Source: Symsagittifera roscoffensis
Lineage: Eukaryota > Xenacoelomorpha > Acoela > Convolutidae
Direction of reading: 5' to 3'
Length of the DNA: 60,000 nt
NCBI RefSeq assembly: GCF_963678635.1
Contig: NC_087063.1
Span: 48,683,220 to 48,743,219, forward strand
Part shown: positions 31,141-41,939 of the stretch, piece after piece
How the letters are laid out: the number at the start of each line of letters is the position of its first letter
Position numbering within the stretch: position 1 is the stretch's first letter
Made by a program: the position numbers and the translations under genes
Notes under the pieces: generated by a model
What the model saw: the letters and a program-made list of their open reading frames with translations, nothing else
Told to the model about the DNA's origin: nothing
The model's database searches: none

Positions 31141-32846
31141 TTTATAAAATTGTTCTAAATTAAGTTAAGACAGGCAAAAGGGTGGTAATAGTTTTGTAGG
31201 ACGAAACTTTTAGGCTTGATATTCAATTTTAACCAAAAATGTTAGCTTTTCAAATTTCTTTGACACAAATTGTTCGATCTCGATTAAAGGGCAGTCAGCT
31301 TTGCCTTATATACGAGCAAATTTGTCTAACAAAAATCAGATTACATTGATTCAGAATAATTTTAGTTAGATGAAAAAAAGCAATCAAAATTTCAACAAAA
31401 TCAATTTCAAAACATATTTCGGTTCTCAGCAATCAGTTTTGTTGTAGTCTCTTTTTCTGTTCAGTAATTATAACGATAGTAGTATTCCAAAGTTTGAGCA
31501 ATATTTTGTACTGAGCAAAAATAATTTTAGGTCACTGCTATGATGACCTACAGCCGCATGAAAAATGGTAGCCGCAAACGATTTTTATTGTGATCACTGC
31601 AGCAGCGGTTCTAAGATTTTTTCGAGGGAAGAGTTTTAAAAAAAAATTCAACTTTTTTTAATTCGACCAATTTGATTTTCCAAGCTCTATCAAATCACTA
31701 TAAAGATCGTATTTTGGCAAAATTTTGTCAGTCAAAAATGGATGTCTCAAAGTAGTAAAAGGGGGATCCTTTGGGTCTGCAGGGTGTCGCGAAGCCCCCG
31801 AGGAAGGGGGCGTTTGCAACCCCCGCCCCAATCTGAGATGTTGCCCGACGAATCATTTCCATGGATAAACATTATCTTAAGGAAATTTTCTTTGAAAGCA
31901 AGTTTTATGATTACATTTTTAGCGCAAATTTTGTCACAAAAATAGATATTATTGACAATTTACTCTCATTAGCTATATAGCCGAAAAATTCGAAAAAATT
32001 GGTTTATAATCGGCTTTTTTGACTGTTTTTTCAAAAATTTGCCTGCGGCGCAGAAAACTTTGCCAAAATAGGCGCAAAACAGTGCTTTGGGAGAGCTCAA
32101 AAAATCAATTTGGTCGACCTAAAAAAAAAAAAAGGTCGTCAAAATTTTGGAAAATTTTTCGAAAATCCGCCCCCCCCCCCTCGAGAAAATCCTAGATCCG
32201 CCCCTGAGTAGTTTGAATAAAACGAGCTTGACAACGGTTATCCATCCTTTCTTAAACTTTCCAAACAATTTAACAACACATTTCTATACAGTTTCATGAA
32301 AATTATCGGTTTGAACTTATTTTGTCGATTAAATCCAAAAAGTAAACCCGAAGAGCTTAAAATGAACTCAAATTAATTTAAATTTAGCTGTATTGATTTG
32401 ATTGCAATCTAATTTTGTGAGTACGAAAAAGCTGCAAAAAAACGATTTGAAGTTCTAGCAAATCAGAAAGCAACAGAAAACTTCATCATGTACAGCTGCC
32501 GAGAACCAAGAACTGGCATTACTGAAAACGTTTGAATGTAAGCAGCAGGACGCATTAATCATCGTAAAACCAAAACAAGGTGCCAACTAACCTAATAGGT
32601 AGAAAAGACCAAAACATAAAAACACTAACCGCAGCCCGGGCCGAGGTGCACAATTTAAGCCACGACCGGAGAAGTTTCGCGGTCAAACATAGGTTTTCGA
32701 CTCAAGCAAAGTCGGCAAAATTGCGACGTGAGTAGGAGCAAAGTGGCACCATCAGTCAGACATGAACGCAATACGGCTACGGCGACAGCTTGTTTTAGAT
32801 TGCGCGTACTGGAGTTTTTTAGGTAATAATGAAATATACGTGTCTG
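31141..32846. other. unrecognised DNA with a GC patch and a C11 run
   Basis: Contains the dispersed repeat copy 2 (31765-31835, gggggatcctttgggtctgc), long A runs, and a stretch ending in 11 C (32170-32180) followed by ctagatccgcccctg, an ending seen on many non-autonomous repeats. 31550-32212 might be one such element. 32459-32840 is less AT-rich with no clear gene. Confidence 0.35.
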
Positions 32847-32921
32847 TACAAAACAGTCTCATACAAAACAGTCGCACACAAAACAGTCTCATACAAAACT
32901 GTCCAATACAAAACAGCCAGT
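32847..32921 (+). repeat. left arm: five 15-bp units of tacaaaacagtctca
   Basis: Units start at 32847, 32862, 32877, 32892 and 32907, with few mismatches. The reverse complement of this array is found on the other side of the LTR element at 48582-48675. The 15-bp period also gives an apparent QNSLI peptide repeat, which I do not regard as a gene. Confidence 0.85.
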
Positions 32922-33017
32922 ACAAGTATGAAAAAACTTTATATCACAAAATAATGACCGTCGCCTTCGCGCCAACGTGTTGCGAGCTTGCCAACAGAGG
33001 GCAGGTTTTAAATTTAA

Positions 33018-33393
33018 TGGAACAAGATCTAAACCAGAATTTAATATTGGATATTATTCTGATATTTTATCTCTTTAAAATATTGAATACTAACTAATCA
33101 TACTCCATCAATCTAACAACCCACTTATTTGTAAGTGTTGAAACTACTTGTAGTTTCAACACCAGAACAATTCGAATTAAGCTTAAAATACAGTTATTCT
33201 CATTCTGGAACTAACTCGCATATACCGGTGTACACTTGATCTATTGAGACTAGGAGATATAAGAGTAAGATTAAGATTGGTATTAGACTAAGAAGTTGCA
33301 CGAATCTATCCAGCCGAAAATAAGATATCGTGAAGAGCAGACGGTGTACTTTATCTGAAATTACTCTATGAGTATAACCAATAGGTCAGAACT
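33018..33393 (+). repeat. left LTR of the env-bearing element
   Basis: Begins TGGAAC, ends AACTCA. Matches 48195-48572 at about 96% by eye. Contains a perfect inverted repeat gttgaaacta…tagtttcaac that could form a stem. Confidence 0.85.
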
Positions 33394-33395
33394 CA

Positions 33396-33413
33396 TCTGG
33401 TGCGACCAAAAGT
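33396..33413 (+). promoter_or_regulatory. candidate primer binding site
   Basis: tggtgcgaccaaaagtct starts two bases after the left LTR. Position and TGG start fit; the matching tRNA is not identified. Confidence 0.5.
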
Positions 33414-34671
33414 CTCAAACAGACCTTAAACTAACCTAGATTTAGAACAAATTAGATTCGAATTAGACAAACATAACATTTCGAAAATGTTATATGACAA
33501 AAACTTAGTAGATATGTCTCTACGACTCAATAGATCAAATCCAATTTTCCGAACAATACGAGAACTACCCGGTATTGGAAGCAGACATCGAACAAGAGAC
33601 GACATTCGACAAGGAAGAAATCTACCAATCGATTTCATGATTGTACGACAAAAACGAGATCAAACTTTTAAATTTAGAATACTTCCAGCAGTAAATTTAA
33701 CATTCCATTTACTGACATAAAATTTTGAAGAATCATCTTCAATAACCTTTCATGGCGCTAAGCCTAATAATTATAGTATAACGACCGATAAAAACAACAA
33801 TAGTCGTTTTCCTTAAATCAGCTGTAAACTAAATAACATATTGAAAAAATATTTATTGAATATAAAATTACAAAATTTAGTTAGTATAAATCCTACCTCG
33901 TTAGTATATATAAATCATCTCTTCTCCCAGCTTCATCACCTGAAACATAACAGCAAATCTCAAAAACTATCAATCATCAAGACGAAAACTTAACCTTTTT
34001 AACTTAACCTTTTAACAATAAACTATCAAGGCTTATCCTTGTTTTCACTTAAATTAATTTCATTTCAAATAACAGATCATCAAGGCTTCCCTTGAATCTT
34101 TAAATTAAATTAAATTGTATCTAAGTTTCTGATCATCAAGGTTTATCCTTGGGTCAAATAGAACAATTTTGTTCTCCCCCTCACACATTAAATAGTGTGT
34201 AGCGACCTCAAACGTCGATTCACTACCCAACCCTTATAAAAGACCCAGAATTAACAGAAATTTTTCCAAAAAGCTAACTATTCCAATTAGGATAAACAGC
34301 TTCGGTTACCTATCCTTCACTTGACCCCCTCCTCTTAGATGACCCAGGCTAAAACAATTAAACTTAGTAAGTCATAAAAGAGTATCTAACGAACTACTTG
34401 CGTTCTAATTATACCAGAACCTTGTGGATCGATTTACTGTTCTCCAACCCTTGATCACAAATCACAACCCCTAAGTAAGATTAGGTAAGTCTATCTTCAC
34501 TTAGAATTATTCACGAGAAACTAAAAATCATTCTTACGAATCGATATACGCTTTTCTCTCCAACCCAACCAATACGACCCAAGTTAAGCTAACCACAAAA
34601 AATTGTAAGAATTAACAGTTTAAGAGCTTAGAATTCACTAACCCAATATTGCATCTATTATCCTAAACCTT
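33414..34671 (+). other. leader of the env-bearing element
   Basis: About 1.26 kb between PBS and gag. It holds a 77-codon frame (33487-33720, arginine-rich) whose counterpart in the second copy (49718-49915) is only loosely similar, so it is doubtful as a gene. 34190-34640 is strongly conserved with 50387-50790 (aacgacctcgaa…, ctccaacccttgatc), which suggests a functional leader, for example for packaging. Confidence 0.5.
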
Positions 34672-36660
34672 ATGTCAAGAGACAATTTATGAAACAAACA
34701 AACAATCATAAAACACAATTGTTTAATTAACGACGAAAGATACGAACTCGTAATCACACCACACAGACAAACAATAGGATACATAAGAACAAAAAGACAA
34801 ACACTACAAAGAAAATTATTAACAAACAAATACAAATTATTAGGAAAAAAATTTCAAAACGAAGAAACGCAGTCTCAGAATCAGAAACAACCGCAATACA
34901 AGAGCTCCCTAATTTAAAAGACTCAAAAAAACCATCTAACTGACGATCAAATATATTTTACTTGTTTTAGTCATAATATTGATCTAGCAAATATATAGCA
35001 ATATTGCACAAGCAAAAAAATTTTTAGAATACAAAATACAGATGACGAAACCGTTTTAGCAGAACAATCAGACTATCTTTGGGACCCTGAATGGTCTCAT
35101 GAATCGTTTAATAATATAGCAACAGATATATCAAGTCAAGAAATTAGCACAATCTCTCTTCACAAAGATTATGTTAGAGTATACCCAGTTACAGAACACC
35201 TTTAAACTATAATTCATTTTTCCCTGAAAGAACAGGAAATAGTAGTTTAGACTCTACTTTTGTAAATCCTGACAACTTAAATGGAACAAGAAATCTTACA
35301 CAACAAGATATACAAACTCCATCACCTTTCGTAAGCAAAGAAATAGTTGAAACAATAACGACAACAGAAGCACAACGAAGCATTTCACCTATTCAACCCA
35401 ATTTTACAACTCTAAAACTAAAAAACCCAACGCTACAACAAACAGTTATACAATACACAGTTAAACCTTCTGTTGCTCAAAAATATTCACAAATGGAGCA
35501 CCCAACGTTTCGATCAATAACAAAACCATCATATAAACAACAAACATCACATAGGAATAATTTTGCAGAACATAATTATTACTATGTAAATAGATCAAAA
35601 ATAACAAAACCTTCAAAAATGAATACTCAGAACTACTCATATTCACAAAGTCAAAATAGTCCACAACAGACTTCAAATACGGTAAATTTTAATGATCAAC
35701 CACAATCCTCAGAAAAACAAAGTGAAAATAACCTACTTTTTCAACAACAAAAAATAATACAGTTAGATACCATACCAGAAATCAACCTCATCATTATACA
35801 ACCAATTATTTTCCATCAGATGATGAAAAATACTATAATCAAAATCATCAACGATTTTATTCAAGCCAAAGACCTCGTTCTTAGAAAATTGACCAACCAG
35901 ATATTTTCGAAGCATACACACGAGATGAACAAATACGACAACCTAGAAATAATCCAACATCTTACAAGAATAATTTTCAACAACAAAACCCAGTTAATAC
36001 ACAATCATACCAACCAGCTGAAATGCATAACGAAATACCACTGCCATATTGTTTACAACAACATGAAATAACGAAGAGTCAATTTAAAATTTTTTCTCAA
36101 ATGCCAAATGCCGCAGAATCACTGCAAATGACTATGAATCCATACCTAATGGGTGGATCATCAATATCATCGAATAAGCCACTAATGGTATTTACAGGCA
36201 CAGACCCTGAATACTCTGTAGAAGATTACCTAAACACAGTAACAGCAAATTTGATTTTAAATAAAGGACCCGAGCCAATTAATACACCACTTCACTAAAA
36301 TTGGATACATAGACGCACAGCGTTAGTACAAACAACACTTGATTTACATGAAATTTTTCTAAGACATAAAATCAGATTGGAAAAGATTGACACAAGAATT
36401 TTCTAAAAATGTTTGATTCTGAAAGAAACAAACAACATCAAAGAGTTTTATGTAATGAAGTTCGCAGACTACCAAACGAAACAATTAAACAATTGGCAGT
36501 TAGAATCGAAACACTAGTTCGAAAAGCATACTCACTTAACACTCATGTTTATAAAAATACAAAAATGACAGAAGTCTTAATGATGACTCTAACACCTCAA
36601 TTAAGGAGAATAGCTTTTAAAAAGAGAGCATCATATCCCTCCTCAATTCGAGAACCAGAT
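34672..36660 (+). pseudogene. gag of the env-bearing element
   Basis: ATG 34672 opens a frame with a TGA at codon 7 (34690-34692); the paralogue at 50810 has GGA there. The frame then reads ERYELVITPHRQTIGYI…, matching the second copy (ERYDLVITPHKQKLDYI). A Gln/Asn-rich middle part follows in pieces (35493-36071). The capsid-like domain is legible at 36130-36300 (PLMVFTGTDPEYSVEDYL) and 36409-36660 (KQLAVRIETLVRKAY). Frame breaks are frequent. The zinc-knuckle region is missing because of the deletion described in the next entry. Confidence 0.7.
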
Positions 36661-37010
36661 TCAGGTTTTAGAAAACTAGACTTTTGGAGAAATCCAGCTT
36701 TTCCTTGTTCCCACTCGAACAATGGAACAGAACAAACACCTATGAGCAAACCGTTTAAACAAACCTTCCACATCACAGATATAAAACATAATATCTTTGG
36801 AATACCATTTTTTACTAAATATATACCAACTATGAATATCCTAAACAGCAGAATTCATATAAAAAATAAGTACACAAGAATGAAAAACACAGCTTTAACT
36901 TTTTTCAAAGAATAAACAAACAACCATCATTTTTCTCTAAATTTTATTCTATATACAATCAAGAACGGAAACACCTGAAACCACTAGCAGGTAATATTTA
37001 TAACTTCTCA
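36600..37010 (+). pseudogene. protease remnant fused to gag by deletion
   Basis: The frame 36409-36915 goes directly from the gag helix region (SSIREPDSGFRKL) through an unfamiliar bridge to ITDIKHNIFGIPFFTKYIPT, the type of sequence found at the C-terminal side of gypsy proteases (GxPF block). So the knuckle and the catalytic D-T/S-G part are gone and the two ends were joined in frame. A further protease/linker piece is readable to about 37010 before a stop. Confidence 0.55.
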
Positions 37011-37359
37011 ATCAAATAAGTTCACCAATACAATAAAGAACAAAACAAACAACATCTCTTTTTTTATGTCTGACGTTAAATTCAGACCAATTCATAAATT
37101 TTTCCGAGTAACAATTTCATCTATTAAATACATGAAAGACTCCAACTCACACATGATTTCTTTACATTTATAAAACAATTCTCCATATAAATTAACCCTA
37201 CCTCTAGGACTCTTAGGTTACTTTGAAACTAACGCAACAATTTCTCCCTAAAGGAAATAACGTATAGTGAATAATATTTTACAATTATTAGATATATGTC
37301 ACTCAACAATTCTTGACGAAGAGTTATCGATTAATAATAAAATTAGTAATGAGAAACGA

Positions 37360-37862
37360 AACACAGATTTTTTCATGAAAACACCTTACTTTAAACCAAC
37401 ATTTCAAATATGAAAATACACGGAAGAAAATCTTAACGATGTTCAATTTCCAACACTCTCAGATAACACAAAAAGAGTTTGAACAATTAGCTGACCTACT
37501 ATTAAAACATCCAAAAGTTTACGCAACATCTAAATTTGACGTCGGAAAAGTAAATTCACCATCAGAAATTACTACACGAAAACATGAAAGCAGCCCCGGA
37601 TAAATCACATTTTTTCCTAACACGAGTAAAATTTCTCGAACATATTATAAAAAGAAACACTGTAAGTCCATTAAAATCTCGCATAGATGCAGTCCAAAAA
37701 CTTCAACCACCTTCTATTAAAAAGAAAATACATGAATTTTTTTGAATGTTAAATTTCTTAAGTAAAAACGTAAATAAATTGCAGTTATACTTAAGACCAT
37801 TCTACAACATCTTTAGACAACAGAAAAATTTTGGATGGACAACAGAACATCAAAAACGGTTT
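37360..37862 (+). pseudogene. reverse transcriptase remnant lacking its catalytic core
   Basis: The N-terminal lead (FMKTPYFKPTFQI, then LLLKHPKVYATSKFDVGKV) is followed within about 30 bp by the thumb/connection region (DKSHFFLTRVKFLEHIIKR; then LNFLSKNVNKLQLYLRPFY). All of the palm including the Y-x-DD motif is absent, a deletion of roughly 200 codons. A TGA (37743-37745) sits where Ty3/gypsy enzymes normally have the Gly of the F-L-G motif. Confidence 0.7.
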
Positions 37863-38330
37863 TAACTATTCCAGATCTCGACCAACCCTATTATGGCATG
37901 TGCGACGCCTCTAATTTTGGCATCGGTGCATCATTATTACAATCTCATAACGGAACAAATAAAGTGAACCTCATTTCAGCAAACTCTAGACTATTCACAC
38001 AAGCTGAATTTAGACTCTCTACTCTTTTGAGAGAGTGCACAGCCATAATATATACACTTACAGAATATAAATTTTTAATACTCGGTTCTAAACATCCAAC
38101 AGTTTTACTTGCAGATCATAAACACTTAATTTTCCTTTTTACACAAAAATCAAATCCAAACCATAGAGTTTATAGATTTCAACTAATTTTAATGAAGTTC
38201 CCAAACTTACTTATAGTTTGAACAGCAGGAAAAAACCTTGCACTACCCGATACTCTAAGCAAAAATACACCACCTGAATTGTTAACAAGAAAAACAACAG
38301 TTGAAAAACCACAAAAGATTAAGTTTTTCC
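37835..38330 (+). pseudogene. RNase H of the env-bearing element
   Basis: 37835-38221 reads TIPDLDQPYYGMCDASNFGIGA with the first catalytic Asp, LRECTAIIYTLTEYKF with the Glu, and LADHKHLIFLF with a further Asp. A TGA at 38219-38221 interrupts just before TAGKNLALPDTLS, the typical end of the domain (…ADxLS), which continues in the same frame. The fold is otherwise complete. Confidence 0.8.
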
Positions 38331-38480
38331 TTGCACAAGATGAAACTTCACCAAGATTACAATGCAAATATGCAGTTAAAACTGACATAGACCAATCACA
38401 AATTAATAATCTACATTTTCCAATATTTTTAGATTGTCAAAACAATCACTACGAAGTAGATTTACCAGGAAAATCTACAT

Positions 38481-40039
38481 TTGAACCGATACCATACTCA
38501 CCATGGATTAAAAACAACACACAGCAAAAACGAACCCGAACAAAAATCATACAAAACAGATATATTCCTTTTAATCGAAAAAGAAAACCTAACTGATAAC
38601 ATAAATTTATCAGGCCCACCAAATAATGACTCAAAATATACAATAAACCATGTTTTCAACCTCCATAACCCTCTAGACACAATATCTCTATCAAAATTAG
38701 AAATTGAAAATACTTTTATCCCAATAACAGAAAAAATAACACTCAAATTATTACAGAAACATCGAAGTCTTTACCCAGTCGTTAGACAATTAAAATATTG
38801 GCCCAAGTATAAAACCAAACCAATTAAAGCCGATATCACCATTCTAGGAAATAAAACCCTTCTTAGATATTTCAGAAAATTTAAAAATACCTCTATGAAT
38901 GAAAATACAGATATTTTAGAATACCAAACCTCTGATCTCAAGGTACCTTGCCTACCTTTAAGTATGACTCTTATAGTTTTTCATACCTCCCACTCATTAC
39001 ACACTAAAGGAAACTCCGAATCAGAGAAAACATACTCTGGTTTCGAACAAAATTTTTACTTTCCAAATGCACCAATTGGATAAAATTATTGTGCAATGAT
39101 TGCATAACATTTCAATTAAACAAACCATACCCAAACCAAAAACAAATTGCAGAAAAACAAGATTTTAAAGGGCAAAGTCTATACTTCAACCACAGAGTTT
39201 CATTCGATACAAAAGGACCAATATCATCATCCTCCGAAGGAAACTCAAAAATGATGGTCATAGTCGATACATTCACACACTACGTAGCACTCAACCCAGT
39301 ATCCCATTGTAAAGCTTATTGCGCACATGCAACACTTTATCAACACTGGATAGCAAAACTTGGATTACCCGAAATCCTTGTTACAGACAATGGCACTGAA
39401 TTTATAAATAACGAAATCATTAGACTATGCCACTTATATAATATTAAACACGAACCACGTACATCTCATGCACCTTGGACTAATTGATTAGTCGATGGCA
39501 TGAACCGTTCATTGCATGAATATCTTAGATGTATCATTAACGGAAATGACACACGATATACTGAATGGTCAACAGATGTAAAACTATTCCCATTATCTTA
39601 TAACTCACATATCACAACAACTTTAGGTTTATCGCCCTATGAAATAGTTTTCATTCAAAAACCACAAAAATCGATAATGTTCACAGCAATTTCTTCAGAA
39701 AATACACAAGGTTATTGTCAACCCACTAAAGAATCGTTATGTTTTAATCTACCACTACATACCCACGATGAAGATCACTTCCATCATCCACAAATTTCTA
39801 AATTAGCTTCCGGTACACTTATCGATTGGATTTTAAACAGAGATAAAAAACAAAATGAAAATTATCAAAAAGTAAACAAAAATTATTACAAAGACAAATT
39901 ATTAATTCCCAATCAATTCTCGATTCACACCAGCTGCAAACTTAAAAATCGGCACATACGTTTTCAATTTCAAATTTTATCACACAAAAAAGAAATTCTA
40001 AAAAACTACAACCACTTGGAATATGCCCATAATAATTAG
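38481..40039 (+). pseudogene. integrase of the env-bearing element
   Basis: 38481-39083: linker and zinc-binding lead-in, with a frame switch near 39065. 39089-39487: NDCITFQLNKPYPN, then the core with first Asp in VSFDTKGPISSSS and second in ILVTDNGTEFI. A TGA at 39485-39487 follows. 39500-40039 continues in the same frame; the position of the catalytic Glu reads Asp here (LVDGMNRSLHEYLR). Downstream: TLGLSPYEIVFIQKP and the HTHDEDHFHHP stretch. The enzyme would be dead because of the stop and the Glu-to-Asp change. Confidence 0.8.
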
Positions 40040-40560
40040 TTGATAAACCCACTGATGTAACAAACAAACTTAGAGACCTAAACAAAAAAGAAATTGTTCA
40101 TCACCAAAACAATCTTTTACCTTAATATCCGAAAGAGAACGCTCTTCGCGAACTGACTCAATTATACTCCTTTACAGGACTCAAATTTAATCAAAATAAC
40201 TCCGATCACGAACAAAATCAAAACAGTGATATGAATTCTATTCAAAAACTATTGGAAAAAAATTGAAAAGAACTTAACAAACAGACATCAAAAAAATTAG
40301 ATAACAAAAAGATAACTCAAACAGGAAGAAAAAATTGAATACTAGAAAAAAAATAACCACAAGATCAAAAAGAAAATTCTCCACATAGACAATCATCGCG
40401 ACTTCGAGATCAGCCATGCAAAGATTATAAAACATTCATCCCACAATCTATAACTCGAACATTTTTTCAAATTTCATGCTGAAAAGCACCTGAACAAACT
40501 AGTTCAAAATCAACCAATAAGAGCCTTTTCCGTATCATCACCTCATTTTTGACACAACCT
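40040..40560 (+). pseudogene. C-terminal tail of pol, env-bearing element
   Basis: After the TAG/TAA region at 40037 the tail is readable in one frame from about 40140 (LRELTQLYSFTGLKF) to 40560, with in-frame TGA at about 40264, 40335 and 40481 and one TAA at 40352. Rich in Lys, Gln and Asn. No known domain. Confidence 0.45.
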
Positions 40561-41184
40561 CTTTAGCCGACAAACAATCACCTTCAAGCGAGTCTCTAAC
40601 TATAACTAAAGGACCACCAGGTCAAAAATAAGCAAACCGCTAAACATTGACGCCTGAAAAAAACAAAGTCTAACAATTACAACCCTCCCCTATCAAGTAG
40701 AAGAGAGATCAACAATATGGTCCCAATTTAGACCTCAAAAACCCTTCAAGCAAAAATATTAGGTTAGCCTAAAAAACAAACTGGACATCCAATAAAAACA
40801 ACAAAACTAGAAAGACCCTAAAGAGCCCTCAAAACATTCTTTCACCAAAAATTGCCGAAACCCAACCCACTTGTCAAAAAACTAATAAATAATCCGACCA
40901 TACTCGAGTTAGCCTCAAAAAATAAAAAATAATTCGACGGAACGAATCATTTCTTCAAATGCTTCTTTCTCGAACAGTAAACAAATTTCAAAATATTCTT
41001 TCCAGCTTTTTTTCAATCTTTTCAAATTTATTCAAACTTTGTATAATCTTAATATCCGATATCCTAGAAAAATTCATCCTCCTTCTGATAACTTTTTGTA
41101 ACTTTTTTATCAATTTTTTTCCCTAGCCCAAACCTACGTTATTTTTTCCAAAATCCTTGACCACCTCCTCACATAACTATCTAA
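40561..41184. other. no gene recognised between pol and the small membrane ORF
   Basis: A-rich, with the typical composition of the element. No frame stays open and no motif is legible. Confidence 0.45.
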
Positions 41185-41373
41185 ATGTTGCAACATCTAA
41201 TCAATAGAACAGATGTTTTTCTTCTTTTTATAATACTTATCATTTTTTTGACCTCCCTCATAATGATAATATGCAAATGTATAAAAAAGGCTATTATAAC
41301 TTTCGCGTTAGCAACAATACTTTTAATCCTTTTCATTGAAAAATATTACAATGAACACAAACTTTCTTCGTAA
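41185..41373 (+). CDS. 62-codon membrane protein between pol and env
   Basis: ATG 41185, intact. Two hydrophobic segments, VFLLFIILIIFLTSLIMIIC and TFALATILLILFIEKYY, separated by a short basic loop (KCIKKA); the tail is hydrophilic. It would be a small two-helix membrane protein. No homologue is known to me. It may be an accessory gene of the element or the remains of an upstream env exon. Confidence 0.4.
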   Translation: MLQHLINRTDVFLLFIILIIFLTSLIMIICKCIKKAIITFALATILLILFIEKYYNEHKLSS

Positions 41374-41399
41374 ATAAATAATTTTTCATAATTTTCAAA

Positions 41400-41823
41400 A
41401 TTGCTAATCAACAACCCCCACACCAGTCCCTACCAAAAACATCCCAAGAACCTCCCACAGCGTCAACAAATAGTCAAACAAATAATCCCCAGTCATCAAC
41501 ACGCATCTCTTTTCAAGACAATTTATACACATTTGAAGAAAGGCACGCACGATTGTCCGAACCACTAGAACCAGTAAATCGCCAAGCATCTCCCAGCGAA
41601 CCCCAATACGAACCAAAACATAATATATACCCCCCTCTCCAACAAGTTCTTAATAGAGCAAGACACGAAAGTCAAAATCGATTAGATTGGAATATATTCG
41701 TAGCACCCCTTCCATTATTTGCACAACATCACGAAAGTAAAAGATTACACAACTGAGTACTAAACATATTACAAGATATCCACAAAGATATACAAGAACA
41801 AAACATACAAATACTTACACAGT
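41400..41823 (+). pseudogene. Pro/Gln-rich ORF upstream of env
   Basis: A frame readable from about 41405 (NQQPPHQSLPKTSQEPP) through 41553-41756 (WNIFVAPLPLFAQHHESK), with a TGA at 41754-41756 inside and a continuation (VLNILQDIHKDIQEQN) to a TAA at about 41822. The acidic/proline-rich first half and helical end suggest a real but unrecognised protein. Confidence 0.35.
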
Positions 41824-41939
41824 AAATTTTGACACTAAAATTTGAAATCACAGGAAGACTAAATAACACAATTTTACCATCCCTTATCCCTAGCCCCCCC
41901 CCCCCAATATAACAGCTCAATCTTTACCTCCCCCATTTA

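Noticed and set aside
31742-31945. 67-codon ORF over the GC patch
   Set aside because: Overlaps a dispersed repeat and has no protein-like pattern.
32762-33097. 111-codon ORF with QNSLI repeats upstream of the left LTR
   Set aside because: Its body is the 15-bp repeat arm and it runs into the LTR.
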